Source of the DNA: Porphyrobacter sp. LM 6
Lineage (GTDB): Bacteria; Pseudomonadota; Alphaproteobacteria; Sphingomonadales; Sphingomonadaceae
DNA: 64,000 bases
Reading direction: 5' to 3'
Assembly (NCBI RefSeq): GCF_001720465.1
Contig: NZ_CP017113.1
Span: 2,728,001 to 2,792,000 of the forward strand
A program made the position numbers and the translations under genes. The notes below the pieces were generated by a model. The model was given only the letters and a program-made list of their open reading frames with translations. It did not search any database and was not told the origin of the DNA. Below, piece after piece: positions 1 through 8,654 of the stretch (positions are counted from its first letter, which is position 1; every line of letters starts with the position of its first letter).

Positions 1-1
1 G

Positions 2-334
2 GTCGAGGAATATCGCCCCGATCTCGCCATCGGCACCACCCCCGTGGTGCAGCACGCGAAAGCGAAGGCGATCCCGGCGCTCTATTTCACCAATCTCATC
101 TCAGCCCGGCCGCTGATGGGCCCGGCGGGTGCAGGCAGCCTCGCGACCGTGATCAACGCGGCGATGGGCAACAAGGCGCGCTTCGATGCGATGCGCGATT
201 TCTTCGAAGGCGTGGGGACCGAGCACGCCGCGGGCGTGTGGGAAGAACTTCCCGTCGACCGGCCCAAGTTCCGCAAGAAGTACGCAGCTCTGAACGAAGC
301 GGCACGCAAGGCATCGGAGGCGATCGGATCATGA
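2..334 (+). CDS. bchY: Chlorophyllide a reductase subunit Y, C-terminal part (BchY), truncated by window start
   Basis: Only the last ~110 codons are in the window; the reading frame is open from base 2. BchY is one half of the BchYZ catalytic component of chlorophyllide a oxidoreductase, a nitrogenase-like enzyme that reduces the C7=C8 bond of ring B on the way to bacteriochlorophyll a. The visible tail ([18 protein letters not shown] and the charged C-terminus) resembles BchY ends, and the gene is followed directly by bchZ. The TGA overlaps the bchZ ATG (ATGA at 331-334), which points to translational coupling. The reductase component BchX should lie upstream, outside the window. Confidence 0.9.
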   Translation, partial: VEEYRPDLAIGTTPVVQHAKAKAIPALYFTNLISARPLMGPAGAGSLATVINAAMGNKARFDAMRDFFEGVGTEHAAGVWEELPVDRPKFRKKYAALNEAARKASEAIGS

Positions 335-1776
335 CGCTCGTCCTCGATCATGACCGCGCCGGCGGATATTGGGGCGCAACCTACGTCTTTACGGCGGTCA
401 AGGGCTTGCAGGTCATCATCGATGGCCCGGTGGGCTGTGAGAACCTGCCAGTGACCAGCGTGCTCCACTACACCGACGCGCTGCCGCCGCATGAGCTGCC
501 CATCGTCGTCACCGGCCTTGGCGAGGAAGAGCTCGGCAAGACCGGCACCGAAGGCGCGATGAAGCGCGCGTGGCAGGCGCTGGATACCGAGCTTCCCGCC
601 GTGGTTGTCACCGGCTCGATCGCCGAGATGATCGGCGGCGGCGTGACGCCCGAAGGCACCAACATCAAACGCTTCCTGCCGCGCACCATTGATGAAGATC
701 AGTGGCAATCGGCTGACCGCGCGCTGACCTGGCTGTGGACCGAATTCGGCCCCAAGAAAATGCCCGAAAAGCGCGAGCGCCGCGAAGGCGAAAAGCCCCG
801 CGTCAACATCATCGGGCCGAGCTACGGCATGTTCAACATGCCCAGCGATCTCGCCGAGATCCGCCGCCTTGTCGAAGGCATCGGCGCGGAAGTCAGCATG
901 GTCTTCCCGCTCGGCAGCCACCTGGCCGACATCCGCGATCTTGCCACCAGCGACGCCAATGTCTGCATGTACCGCGAGTTCGGTCGCAACCTGTGCGAAA
1001 CGCTTGAGCGGCCCTATTTCCAGGCGCCGATCGGCCTCACCCAGACCACCAAGTTCCTGCGCGCATTGGGCGCGGAGCTGGGCCTCGATCCCGAACCCTT
1101 CATCGAGCGCGAGAAGCACACCACGATCAAGCCGCTGTGGGATCTGTGGCGCTCGGTCACGCAGGATTTCTTCGGCACGGCAAGCTTCGGCATTGTCGCC
1201 AACGAAACCTACGCGCGCGGCATCCGCGCCTTCCTCGAAGGCGACATGGGCCTGCCCTGCGCAATGGCCTTCTCGCGCTGTGCCGGCGTGAAGCCCAAGA
1301 ACGAGGACGTGCGCGCCGCCATCCGCGCCAATCCGCCGCTGGTGATGTTCGGCAGCTATAACGAGCGCATGTATATGGCCGAATGCGGTGCGCGGGGGAT
1401 GTATATCCCCGCAAGCTTCCCCGGCGCTGCGATCCGCCGCCACACCGGCACGCCCTTCATGGGTTATTCGGGCGCGACCTATCTGGTGCAGGAAGTGTGC
1501 AATGCGCTGTTCGATGCGCTGTTCCACATCCTGCCGCTCGGCACCGAGATGGACAAGGTCGAGGCGACTCCGGCCCGCAACGAAGCCCAGCTCGCCTGGG
1601 ACAATGACGCCAAGGCCAAGCTCGACCAGCTGGTCGAAGCCCAGCCGGTGCTGATCCGGATTTCCGCCGCCAAGCGCCTGCGCGATGCGGCCGAACGCAC
1701 CGCCCGCGCCCGCGGGTCGGACACAGTCACTGCAGACTGCCTCGCTGAGGCGCTGCTTGAAGGAGCGGGAGCATGA
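331..1776 (+). CDS. bchZ: Chlorophyllide a reductase subunit Z (BchZ)
   Basis: 481 aa, normal length for BchZ, the partner of BchY in the chlorophyllide a reductase catalytic heterotetramer (nitrogenase MoFe-like fold). The start is set at 331 by the ATGA overlap with bchY, although the frame stays open further upstream. The N-terminus ([15 protein letters not shown], then [12 protein letters not shown]) matches the family, and its Cys is the likely Fe-S ligand. Further on are [21 protein letters not shown] and a C-terminal helical tail. It belongs to the bchY-bchZ-pufBALM superoperon, so pigment synthesis and LH1-RC expression are probably linked by readthrough. Confidence 0.97.
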   Translation: MTLVLDHDRAGGYWGATYVFTAVKGLQVIIDGPVGCENLPVTSVLHYTDALPPHELPIVVTGLGEEELGKTGTEGAMKRAWQALDTELPAVVVTGSIAEMIGGGVTPEGTNIKRFLPRTIDEDQWQSADRALTWLWTEFGPKKMPEKRERREGEKPRVNIIGPSYGMFNMPSDLAEIRRLVEGIGAEVSMVFPLGSHLADIRDLATSDANVCMYREFGRNLCETLERPYFQAPIGLTQTTKFLRALGAELGLDPEPFIEREKHTTIKPLWDLWRSVTQDFFGTASFGIVANETYARGIRAFLEGDMGLPCAMAFSRCAGVKPKNEDVRAAIRANPPLVMFGSYNERMYMAECGARGMYIPASFPGAAIRRHTGTPFMGYSGATYLVQEVCNALFDALFHILPLGTEMDKVEATPARNEAQLAWDNDAKAKLDQLVEAQPVLIRISAAKRLRDAAERTARARGSDTVTADCLAEALLEGAGA

Positions 1777-1953
1777 CGATCGTCGCGCCCACCCGCCATA
1801 CGCCTTTGTCGCCGCTGCGGTTCACTGCCGCCGCCGCGCCAGCCCATGCCCCCATCCAAAAGGGGGCTCTCCAATCCACGTGGGGGATCACGCGGGGATG
1901 CCGACGGGGGCCTTCGGGCTTCCACTCACACCCAACTGAACGGAGAAAACCCA
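1777..1953 (+). promoter_or_regulatory. bchZ-pufB intercistronic leader with GC hairpin; no pufQ gene
   Basis: This gap of ~177 bases lies where purple bacteria such as Rhodobacter carry pufQ, but no pufQ-like protein is encoded. It is G/C-run rich and contains a 6-bp hairpin (GCCCCC 1848-1853 / GGGGGC 1862-1867) and the 8-bp palindrome CCACGTGG at 1876-1883. No good -35/-10 pair or PpsR-type dyad is visible, so puf is probably read from upstream bch promoters, with this leader acting as an RNA processing or stability element. That role is inference. Confidence 0.4.
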
Positions 1954-2100
1954 ATGAATGAACGCATCGGGACTCACCTGACGCCTGAAGAGGCTCAGGA
2001 AATCCACAAGGGCTTCATGGGCACCTTCACCATCTACGTGGTGATCGCGCTCGTCGCTCATGCGCTGGTCTGGGCCGACAAGCCCTGGCTGCCCATCTGA
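1954..2100 (+). CDS. pufB: Light-harvesting 1 beta subunit (PufB)
   Basis: 48 aa. This is the LH1 beta polypeptide that pairs with PufA to form the ring antenna around the reaction centre in the cytoplasmic membrane. The single transmembrane helix (about residues 25-43) contains His36, the bacteriochlorophyll ligand, and His18, the conserved His 18 residues before it. The C-terminus ends KPWLPI, typical of beta chains. The start follows a GGAGAA Shine-Dalgarno sequence at 1942-1947. The frame is open upstream, but 48 aa is the correct family length. It is first in pufBALM. Confidence 0.95.
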   Translation: MNERIGTHLTPEEAQEIHKGFMGTFTIYVVIALVAHALVWADKPWLPI

Positions 2101-2191
2101 TCAACAGCACTGGCCAGCCCTTCGTCATGGGGTAATCTCATGACAACCGGCTGAAACGCTGCTCTTTTTCAATTTCTCAAAGGAATTCCCC

Positions 2192-2383
2192 ATGTGGAGA
2201 CTTTGGTACTATTTTGACGTCCGTCGCACCCTCGTGGCGCTTCACGTTGGTCTCGCCGTTCTGGCGTTCACCATCCACTTCATCCTGCTCAGCACCGATC
2301 GTTACAACTGGCTTGAAGACGCCAGTGCTGCGCCGGCTGCAGCAGCCGCTCTCGAGTCGTCGGAAGCTCCGGCGGCCACGTAA
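2192..2383 (+). CDS. pufA: Light-harvesting 1 alpha subunit (PufA) with Ala-rich tail
   Basis: 63 aa LH1 alpha polypeptide. The N-terminal amphipathic part (MWRLWYYFDVRR) is followed by one transmembrane helix carrying His29, the bacteriochlorophyll Mg ligand, and Trp40 at His+11, which usually hydrogen-bonds the pigment acetyl group. After the family core the protein carries a tail of ~20 residues rich in Ala/Glu/Ser/Pro (from about residue 43). An AAAGGA ribosome site lies just upstream. It lies 91 bases after pufB and is followed by strong hairpins before pufL. Confidence 0.95.
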   Translation: MWRLWYYFDVRRTLVALHVGLAVLAFTIHFILLSTDRYNWLEDASAAPAAAAALESSEAPAAT

Positions 2384-2403
2384 CGGCTTGCAAAATGTGA
2401 GGG

Positions 2404-2419
2404 GGCAGGTTCGCCTGCC
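2404..2419 (+). promoter_or_regulatory. pufA-pufL intercistronic UUCG hairpin
   Basis: GGCAGG (2404-2409), loop TTCG, CCTGCC (2414-2419): a 6-bp stem capped by the very stable UUCG tetraloop, with partial extension outward. There is no T-tract, so it is unlikely to be a simple terminator. In Rhodobacter, hairpins at this same place between the antenna and RC genes slow 3'-5' decay and raise antenna over RC expression; the same job here is inferred from position. Confidence 0.65.
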
Positions 2420-2451
2420 TGCCTCCTAACACTTGTTCGGCAATTCAAGCA

Positions 2452-2468
2452 CCCGCCCTTGAGGCGGG
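2452..2468 (+). promoter_or_regulatory. Hairpin overlapping the pufL ribosome-binding region
   Basis: CCCGCC (2452-2457) pairs with GGCGGG (2463-2468) across a 5-base loop. The 3' arm runs directly into the GGGGAGGA Shine-Dalgarno segment 5' of the pufL ATG at 2481. The stem could partly mask the ribosome site and so tune the reaction-centre to antenna ratio. The role is inference; the pairing is seen. Confidence 0.5.
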
Positions 2469-2480
2469 GAGGATGGATCT

Positions 2481-3305
2481 ATGGCGCTCCTTAGTTTCGA
2501 GCGGAAATACCGCGTGCGCGGTGGCACATTGATCGGCGGCGACCTTTTCGACTTCTGGGTCGGGCCGTTTTATGTCGGATTCTTTGGAGTGACGACGGCA
2601 ATCAGCGCCCTTCTGGGCACCATGCTGATCTTCGCCGCTGCGACGCAGGGTCCGACGCTCAATCCCTGGCTGATCTCGATCAACCCGCCACCGGTTGAAT
2701 ACGGCCTGTCGCTGGCTCCGCTCAAACAGGGCGGTTACTGGCAGATCATCACCGGCTGCGCTGTCATCGCCTTCTCATCATGGGCGCTGCGGCAGGCGGA
2801 GATCTCCCGCAAGCTGGGCATGAGCTACCACGTCCCGATCGCCTTCAGCGTCGCGGTGCTGGCCTATGTCACGCTCAACGTCATCCGCCCGTTGTTGATG
2901 GGCGCATGGGGTAACGGCTTCCCCTATGGCATCTGGACCCACCTCGAGTGGGTGTCCGGGGTCGGGTACGCCTTCGGCAACTTCCACTACAACCCCGTGC
3001 ACATGCTCGCGATCACGTTCTTCTTCACGAACTGTCTCGCGCTCGCGCTGCATGGTGGTCTGGTGCTCTCGGCGGTCAATCCGACGGGCGGGACCGACGT
3101 CAAGTCGCCGGAATACGAAGACACCTATTTCCGGGACTTCATCGGCTATTCGGTCGGGACGCTCGGCATTCACCGGGTGGGGCTCTTCCTCGCGCTTTCT
3201 GCTGCGTTCTGGAGCGCCGTCTGCATCGTCATTTCCGGCACTCTGTATGTCGGCAGCTGGATCGAATTCTGGGAATTCTGGAAAAAGATCCCGATCTGGT
3301 CCTGA
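2481..3305 (+). CDS. pufL: Photosynthetic reaction centre L subunit (PufL)
   Basis: 274 aa, the usual length. PufL and PufM form the five-helix-each heterodimer that binds the special pair, accessory bacteriochlorophylls, bacteriopheophytins, quinones and non-haem Fe. The N-terminus ([35 protein letters not shown]) and the NFHYNPVHM segment, holding the His ligands in helix D/E, are classic. It is preceded by a GGAGGA ribosome site and lies 15 bases before pufM. Confidence 0.98.
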   Translation: MALLSFERKYRVRGGTLIGGDLFDFWVGPFYVGFFGVTTAISALLGTMLIFAAATQGPTLNPWLISINPPPVEYGLSLAPLKQGGYWQIITGCAVIAFSSWALRQAEISRKLGMSYHVPIAFSVAVLAYVTLNVIRPLLMGAWGNGFPYGIWTHLEWVSGVGYAFGNFHYNPVHMLAITFFFTNCLALALHGGLVLSAVNPTGGTDVKSPEYEDTYFRDFIGYSVGTLGIHRVGLFLALSAAFWSAVCIVISGTLYVGSWIEFWEFWKKIPIWS

Positions 3306-3320
3306 GGGGAGCCCTGAATC

Positions 3321-4292
3321 ATGGCGACATATCAAAACATCTTTACCCAGGTGCAAGTGCAAGGGCCGCCCGAAATGGGCGTCCCGCACCTCGACGGTAG
3401 CGAGGGGCGCCTGCCCTTCGTCGGGCACAACTACTGGCTCGGTAAGCTGGGCCAGGCCCAGATCGGCCCGGTCTATCTCGGCCTGCTCGGCACGCTCAGC
3501 CTCGCCTTCGGCGGGATTGCGATCCTGATCATCGGGCTCAACTTCTGGGCCCAGGTCGGATGGAGCCCGCAAGGGTTCATGCGCGAGCTCTTCTGGCTCT
3601 CGCTCAATCCTCCGGGGCCGGAATACGGCTTCAGCTTCTTCGTGCCGCTGGAAAAGGGCGGCTGGTTCATCCTGACCGGCGCGTTCCTCACCATCTCGGT
3701 GCTGTGCTGGTGGGCCCGTACCTACATGCGGGCCAAGGCGCTGGGCATGGGGATGCACATCCCCTGGGCCTTTGCCTCGGCGATCTGGCTGTTCCTGGTG
3801 CTGGGCTTCATCCGCCCGATGCTGATGGGCGAATGGGCTCAGGCGGTGCCTTACGGCATCTTCAGCCACCTCGACTGGACCAACAACTTCTCGCTGACCT
3901 ACGGTAACCTGTTCTACAATCCGTTCCACGGGCTCTCGATCGCCTTCCTTTACGGGTCGGCGGTGCTGTTCGCGATGCACGGGGCGACGATCCTTGCTCT
4001 TGGCCGTTACGGCGGCGAGCGCGAGATCGAGCAGATCACCGATCGCGGCACGGCAGCCGAGCGCGGCGCGCTGTTCTGGCGCTGGGTGATGGGCTTCAAC
4101 GCCACGTTTGAATCGATCCACCGTTGGGCCTGGTGGTTTGCGGTGCTGACCACGCTGACCGGCGGGATCGGCATCCTGCTGACCGGGACTGTGGTCGATA
4201 ACTGGTACCTGTGGGCGCAAGACCACTGGTACGCGCCGACCGCAGAGAACTACGATCCGAGCGGCGCCATCTCCGCATCGACCGGACAATAA
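3321..4292 (+). CDS. pufM: Photosynthetic reaction centre M subunit (PufM)
   Basis: 323 aa, standard for PufM. It contains [18 protein letters not shown], the [19 protein letters not shown] segment with the His pigment and Fe ligands, and the [14 protein letters not shown] motif around the Fe/QA site. It is the last gene of the puf operon. A strong terminator follows, and no tetrahaem cytochrome gene (pufC) is present, so the RC must be re-reduced by a soluble or membrane-tethered monohaem cytochrome c. Confidence 0.98.
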   Translation: MATYQNIFTQVQVQGPPEMGVPHLDGSEGRLPFVGHNYWLGKLGQAQIGPVYLGLLGTLSLAFGGIAILIIGLNFWAQVGWSPQGFMRELFWLSLNPPGPEYGFSFFVPLEKGGWFILTGAFLTISVLCWWARTYMRAKALGMGMHIPWAFASAIWLFLVLGFIRPMLMGEWAQAVPYGIFSHLDWTNNFSLTYGNLFYNPFHGLSIAFLYGSAVLFAMHGATILALGRYGGEREIEQITDRGTAAERGALFWRWVMGFNATFESIHRWAWWFAVLTTLTGGIGILLTGTVVDNWYLWAQDHWYAPTAENYDPSGAISASTGQ

Positions 4293-4343
4293 GGGCAAGC
4301 GGCGGGACGCTCCCGACGGCATCCCGCCACTGCCATTACGAAG

Positions 4344-4378
4344 GCCGGCCCGGAGCTCTGCGCTCCGGGCCGGCTTTT
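4344..4378 (+). terminator. Rho-independent terminator of the puf operon
   Basis: Perfect 13-bp GC stem (4344-4356 with 4362-4374), 5-base loop, then TTTT. It lies ~50 bases after the pufM stop and separates puf from the convergent minus-strand operon ending at 4400, so it may serve both directions. Confidence 0.85.
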
Positions 4379-4399
4379 GTTTGAGGATGCCGGGTTCGC

Positions 4400-4666
4400 C
4401 TAGTCGGGATCGCGTGGGGCCAGCCGGGCGCGCAGATCGATCAGGTGCAGCGGGAGCGAGGCGGCGAGCGGCAGGGCGATCCACCACCATGCCGCGCCGG
4501 TCAGCGCCGCGCGCAGGCCGAGTATCATCAGCACCGCCGGGCCGAGCAGCGCGGCAATCGCGCCCCAGCTCCAGCGCCGCGACAGGCGCAACCAGCCCGC
4601 CTCGATCAGCAGCACCCCGAGCACGATATCGGCTGCATGGCCCGAGGCGAACAGCCACTCCATCAT
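4400..4666 (-). CDS. Small hydrophobic membrane protein of unknown function, last gene of the bchG operon
   Basis: 88 aa from the ATG at 4666 (MMEWLFASGHAADIVL). A longer frame starts at 4756 but would run back into tspO. Two to three hydrophobic helices (about residues 10-24, 33-53, 60-76) are joined by Arg-rich loops (LRLSRRW), and the C-terminus ends in RLAPRDPD. I do not recognise the family. It is encoded 22 bases after tspO and probably shares the bchG-orf-bchP-tspO transcript. That suggests a membrane role near tetrapyrrole or antenna assembly, but this is only context. Confidence 0.6.
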   Translation of the reverse strand: MMEWLFASGHAADIVLGVLLIEAGWLRLSRRWSWGAIAALLGPAVLMILGLRAALTGAAWWWIALPLAASLPLHLIDLRARLAPRDPD

Positions 4667-4688
4667 GGGCGCGCCGCTCGCCGCGCTC

Positions 4689-5171
4689 TCAGCCGAACGG
4701 GCCGTTGAGCTGGACGACGGCCCAGTTGAGACTGGCGGCAAAGCTGACCCATGCAAGATAGGGCAACAGCAGCAGCGCCGCCTTGCGCGAAAAGCGGCCG
4801 CAATAGAGGATCATCGCGAGGATCGAGATCCACAGGAGCAGCACCTCGAAGAACGCCCAGTCGGGGCGCTGGAGGCGGAAGAAGATCAGGCTCCAGCTGA
4901 TGTTGAGAAAGCCGTTGAGGGCGAACAGGCCGATCACCCACTCGGCCGCCGCCGATGTCGGGGCGGCGCGCCATGCGGTGATGCCGGCCACCGTGACCAG
5001 CGCATAGATCACCGTCCAGCCCATCGGGAACACCACATCGGGCGGGTTCCAGTCCGGCTTGACGAGCGCCTGATACCACGGGCCGAGATCGGTAATGGTG
5101 GCGCCCAGCGCGGCCACACACAGCGCCGCGATGGTCGCCACGGTGACCGGAATGATCATCAATCTGCTCAT
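4689..5171 (-). CDS. tspO: TspO/MBR family tryptophan-rich sensory protein
   Basis: 160 aa, five transmembrane helices, the size of bacterial TspO, the outer-membrane/periplasm-facing relative of the mitochondrial benzodiazepine receptor. Family marks are the WYQALVKPDWNPPDVVFP loop, the WTVIYALVTVAG helix, NGFLNISWSLIFF and the Trp-rich C-terminal helix (YLAWVSFAASLNWAVVQLNG). In Rhodobacter, TspO binds porphyrins and negatively modulates photosynthesis gene expression. Here it lies 11 bases after bchP in the same direction, so it is probably co-expressed with the late bacteriochlorophyll genes. Confidence 0.93.
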   Translation of the reverse strand: MSRLMIIPVTVATIAALCVAALGATITDLGPWYQALVKPDWNPPDVVFPMGWTVIYALVTVAGITAWRAAPTSAAAEWVIGLFALNGFLNISWSLIFFRLQRPDWAFFEVLLLWISILAMILYCGRFSRKAALLLLPYLAWVSFAASLNWAVVQLNGPFG

Positions 5172-5182
5172 CGAAGGCAGGT

Positions 5183-6379
5183 CTAGCGCGTTGCGGCCCT
5201 CAAGCCTAGCAGGTGTGCAGTATCCTTGAGGAAGATCTTGACATGCGCCATCGGTTTGGCGCGCACCAGCTTCTTGTGCATGTAGGCCTGCCAGGTCAGT
5301 TCCTGCACATCCTTGTCATCGCACATGGTGACGAAGCGTTCGCGGCGCTTGTCGGAGGAATACCAGAAATACTGCATCACCCCGAGGACGCGGAACACCA
5401 TGCCGTGCTCCTTCATGAAGCGTTTGCGCGCCATCCGCAGCTGCTTGGCCTCGCCGGTCTTGAGGAAGGCGGCGGCAGCCTCGCCCACCATCCGCCCGCC
5501 GACCATCGCGTAATAGATGCCCTCGCCCGATGCCGGGGCGACAATCCCCGCAGCATCGCCTGCGACGATCACATCCGCGCCGTTATCCCAGCGCTTCAGC
5601 GGCTTCAGCGGAATCGGCGCGCCTTCGCGGCGCACGGTCTCGCAGCGTTCGAGCCCGAGATCGTCGCGCATCGTCGCGATTGCGCCGCGCAGGGAAAAGC
5701 CCTTGTTGGCGCTGCCCACCCCGATGCTCGCGGTATCGCCATGCGGGAACACCCAGGCATAGAAATCGGGCGAGAGGCGGCCCTGATAGAACACGTCGCA
5801 GCGCGAGGCATCGAAAGCCTCGGTGTTGCGCTCGGGCGACTTGATGATCTCGTGATAGGCGAAGACGCAGGGCACCCGCTCGGCTCCCGGCAGGCACTGC
5901 TTGGCCACCGCCGAGCGCGCCCCGTCCGCCCCGATCACCACCCGCGCGCGCACGCTTTCGAGCGGGCCGTTGCGGTTGCGGCGGAAGGTAACGATGGGGT
6001 GGGCGTGATCATCGCGCTCGATCTTCTCGAAGGTGGCCGTGAGCCGCTCGGCCCCCGAATGGCGGGCGCGTTCGCGCAGCCACTCGTCGAACTCGTCGCG
6101 ATCGACCATGCCGACATAGCCGATCTCGCCCACCGGCATATCGACCGCACGGCCCGAAGGCGCGATCATGCGTGCCGAACGCGCCTTGGCGACCAGCAGG
6201 CTCTGGGGAATGTCGAAATCGGCAAGCAGGCGCGGCGGCACCGCGCCGCCGCAGGGCTTGATCCGCCCGCCGCGCTCAAGCAGCAGCACCGAATGGCCCG
6301 CCAGCGCCAGATCGGTCGCCGCCGTCGCGCCCGAAGGCCCGCCGCCAATCACAACGGCATCATAGATCGTCTCGTTCAT
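5183..6379 (-). CDS. bchP: Geranylgeranyl diphosphate/bacteriochlorophyll reductase (BchP)
   Basis: 398 aa flavoprotein that reduces three double bonds of the geranylgeranyl tail to phytyl in the last steps of bacteriochlorophyll a synthesis. The N-terminal FAD-binding motif GGGPSG is at residues 12-17, with the LLERGGRIKPCGGAVPP segment diagnostic of the GG-reductase family. GADGARS and GDAAGIVAPASGEGI (second FAD motif) follow, and the C-terminal YMHKKLVRAKP region matches BchP. Its ATG overlaps the upstream PucC-family gene (6376-6379), so they are translationally coupled. Confidence 0.96.
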   Translation of the reverse strand: MNETIYDAVVIGGGPSGATAATDLALAGHSVLLLERGGRIKPCGGAVPPRLLADFDIPQSLLVAKARSARMIAPSGRAVDMPVGEIGYVGMVDRDEFDEWLRERARHSGAERLTATFEKIERDDHAHPIVTFRRNRNGPLESVRARVVIGADGARSAVAKQCLPGAERVPCVFAYHEIIKSPERNTEAFDASRCDVFYQGRLSPDFYAWVFPHGDTASIGVGSANKGFSLRGAIATMRDDLGLERCETVRREGAPIPLKPLKRWDNGADVIVAGDAAGIVAPASGEGIYYAMVGGRMVGEAAAAFLKTGEAKQLRMARKRFMKEHGMVFRVLGVMQYFWYSSDKRRERFVTMCDDKDVQELTWQAYMHKKLVRAKPMAHVKIFLKDTAHLLGLRAATR

Positions 6380-7740
6380 GCGAATACCTCCCCCTTGCGC
6401 CGTGCCTCGCTTGCGCGGACGGCCTGCGCCCCGGTCGCCTTGACCGCCAATATCGCGGCGAGCACGAAAGCCCCCGCCTCGAGCGCGAACACCAGTTCGA
6501 AAGCCGCGCCATCATCTCCCAGCAACCGCCGGGCCGTATCGAGCCCGACTGCGCCGATCAGCCCGCCGAGCCCAAAGGCAATGGCCTGACTGGCGCCCCA
6601 CACGCCCATGCGGACGCCTTCGCGGGTATTCTCGCCCGCCCCGGCCAGCCCCATCATCGCGCCGATCGCGGCAACCGCGAACACGCCGTTGCCCAAGCCG
6701 AGCACGAACAGGTTGAGCGGCAGCGGCCACGGCGGTCCGCTGGTCGCGGCAACCGCCAGCGCCCCCAGCCCTGCCGCCGACGCCAGACACCCGCACACCA
6801 CCCAGACGCGCAGACCATCGGGCCGCTTGCCGGTGAAGGCGCTGCCCCCGATCCCGGCGAGGATCATGCCGATCAGGATGCCGCCTTGGTGGAACTGGCC
6901 GACTGTCTTGGTCGATTCCCCGGGCGAAAGATCGAAGATCAGGCCGGTGAAGGGTTCGAGGATCAAATCCTGCATCGAGAAGGCGATCATCGAGACGAAG
7001 ATGAAGATGGTGAACCGCCGCGCCGCCTGCTCGTGCCAGATCTCGGCCAGGGCAGCGCGGAAATCGGGCGGCGGCGCATCTTCGGCGGTGTCGCGGAAAT
7101 GGCCCGCCTGCCGCTCCAGCCGGAAGGTCGCCAGCGCCGTCAGCGCGACCATCACCAGCGCGAGACCGCTCGCGACCTCGATCAGCCGTTCGGGCGAATA
7201 GGGTTTGAGCAGGCTGCCGACAGTGATCGCCGAAGCGACGATCCCGCCGACCATCATGATCCATGTCACCGCCGCGGCCGCGGCGCGTCGCTGTGGTGCA
7301 ACCCCGCTGGCGAGCAGGGCCAGCGCCGACGTGCCGCCCGCGCCCACGCCCGCGCCGATCAGCGCATAGGCCAGCACCGCGAGCGCGATGGCAGTGCCGA
7401 AATCGCTTCCCATCATCAGCGTCGCCTGGGTCGCCAGCAGGCCTCCAGCAGCGAGCACCGCCACCCCGCCGATGATCCAGGGCACGCGCCGCGCGCCCTT
7501 GTCCGATCCGTGGCCCCACAGCGGGCGGCCGAGCTGCACCGCATAGTGCCATGCGACCAATCCTGCCGGGATCGCGGCGGCGAGCTTGAACTCCACCACC
7601 ATCAGCCGGTTGAGCACGGTCGTCGCCAGCATCACCAGCGCGCCGATTGCCGCCTGCACAAGGCCGATGCGGACAATCGCCAGCCAGCCGAAGCCTGCGG
7701 GGCGCACCGGCGCGCGCGCGGGTGAGAGATCGCCGAACAT
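6376..7740 (-). CDS. BCD/PucC-family MFS protein between bchG and bchP (Rhodobacter ORF428-like)
   Basis: 454 aa, 12 predicted transmembrane helices, member of the bacteriochlorophyll-delivery (PucC/LhaA) branch of the major facilitator superfamily. VVEFKLAAAIPAGLVAWHY, the conserved charged loop around GHGSDKGARRVPWI, QDLILEPF and the glycine-rich C-terminal helices show the family. The ORF stays open to 7917, but the start is set at 7740, where TGATG overlaps the bchG stop. In Rhodobacter a paralogue sits in the same bchG-orf-bchP position. It probably hands pigment from BchG/BchP to assembling complexes; the exact substrate is unproven. Confidence 0.92.
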   Translation of the reverse strand: MFGDLSPARAPVRPAGFGWLAIVRIGLVQAAIGALVMLATTVLNRLMVVEFKLAAAIPAGLVAWHYAVQLGRPLWGHGSDKGARRVPWIIGGVAVLAAGGLLATQATLMMGSDFGTAIALAVLAYALIGAGVGAGGTSALALLASGVAPQRRAAAAAVTWIMMVGGIVASAITVGSLLKPYSPERLIEVASGLALVMVALTALATFRLERQAGHFRDTAEDAPPPDFRAALAEIWHEQAARRFTIFIFVSMIAFSMQDLILEPFTGLIFDLSPGESTKTVGQFHQGGILIGMILAGIGGSAFTGKRPDGLRVWVVCGCLASAAGLGALAVAATSGPPWPLPLNLFVLGLGNGVFAVAAIGAMMGLAGAGENTREGVRMGVWGASQAIAFGLGGLIGAVGLDTARRLLGDDGAAFELVFALEAGAFVLAAILAVKATGAQAVRASEARRKGEVFA

Positions 7741-8654
7741 CAGAAATAGCCCCCCAGTCCGAACGCCGCCCCGAGCATCCCGAGCACGTAGAGTGTCACC
7801 CCCACGCCGTTGTACCAGGGCGCATAGAGCTTGGGATCGCGCAGCAGGCGCGGCATCGCGGCGATCTGCGCGGCGAGCACGCCGGCCACGATCAGCGCGG
7901 AATAGGTCAGACCCCACAGCGCGAGCAGCACGATCACCGCGACCTGCGCCAGCGCCATGGTCATGCAGGCAAAGCGCGCGGCCCCGCTCACCCCCATCGT
8001 CACCGGAAGCGATTTGAGGCCCGTGGCGCGGTCCCCTTCGACCGCCTTGAAATCATTGAGGGTCATGATGCCGTGCGCGCCCAGCGAATAGAGCGCGAGC
8101 ACGATCAGCACTTCGGGCTTGGGCAGCGCGCCTAGCATCACCGTGGCACCGGTGAACCAGCTCAGCCCTTCATAGGTAAAGCCGACCACCGCCGGCCCTG
8201 TCCAACCGCTGGTCTTGAAGCGGAACGGCGGGGCCGAATAGCCCCAGGCAAAGGCGAGCCCAACCAGCGCGGCGAGAAACACCAGCGGGCCGAGCAGCCA
8301 GCCGACCGCCGCCGATATCAACGTGCAGATGATCGCGATGTAGAGGCCCCAGCGCCCCGGAATACGTCCCGAGGGGATCGGGCGATCGGGTTCATTGATC
8401 GCATCGACGTGGCGATCGAACCAGTCGTTGACCGCCTGACTGGTGCCGCACACCAGCGGCCCTGCCAGCAGCACGCCGCCTGCGACGAACCACCAGCGCC
8501 CCTCCAGCCCGGCGCCGGACGAGACCGCCCCGCACATGAAGGCCCACATCGGCGGAAACCAGGTGATGGGTTTGAGCAGTTCGAGCACATCGCGCGGCGC
8601 CGGCCGTCCTGCGGGCTGGCGCTCTGCGCGAGTCGAAGGCACCGAATGCTCCAT
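7740..8654 (-). CDS. bchG: Bacteriochlorophyll synthase, polyprenyltransferase (BchG)
   Basis: 304 aa integral membrane UbiA-family prenyltransferase that esterifies bacteriochlorophyllide a with geranylgeranyl (or phytyl) diphosphate. The Mg-diphosphate motif is NDWFDRHVD (Asp77, Asp80, Asp84), followed by NEPDRPIPSGRI. The second motif is in MTLNDFKAVEGDR. Eight or nine hydrophobic helices are visible. It leads the minus-strand operon bchG-orf-bchP-tspO-orf88. No Shine-Dalgarno precedes the ATG, and a promoter -10 lies only 6 bases away (separate entry). Confidence 0.97.
   Translation of the reverse strand: MEHSVPSTRAERQPAGRPAPRDVLELLKPITWFPPMWAFMCGAVSSGAGLEGRWWFVAGGVLLAGPLVCGTSQAVNDWFDRHVDAINEPDRPIPSGRIPGRWGLYIAIICTLISAAVGWLLGPLVFLAALVGLAFAWGYSAPPFRFKTSGWTGPAVVGFTYEGLSWFTGATVMLGALPKPEVLIVLALYSLGAHGIMTLNDFKAVEGDRATGLKSLPVTMGVSGAARFACMTMALAQVAVIVLLALWGLTYSALIVAGVLAAQIAAMPRLLRDPKLYAPWYNGVGVTLYVLGMLGAAFGLGGYF

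Noticed and set aside
82..1527. Long antisense open frame across bchZ
   Set aside because: Shadow of the strong GC codon bias; composition is His/Ala/Arg-rich with no recognisable domain, and bchZ is certain. The same holds for long antisense frames over pufLM (2778-4658), bchNB (12973-15024), bchH (14783-18502) and GH97 (29798-31879).
1876..1883. CCACGTGG core resembling the parS-like palindromes
   Set aside because: The flanking GTT/AAC arms and the GGGGTCTA array are absent; an 8-bp core alone is not enough.
1773..1961. 62-aa ORF starting by ATGA overlap after bchZ, in the place of pufQ
   Set aside because: It has no hydrophobic helix or PufQ similarity, is composed of low-complexity Pro/Arg/His residues, and runs into the pufB start. 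It is better explained as GC-rich leader.
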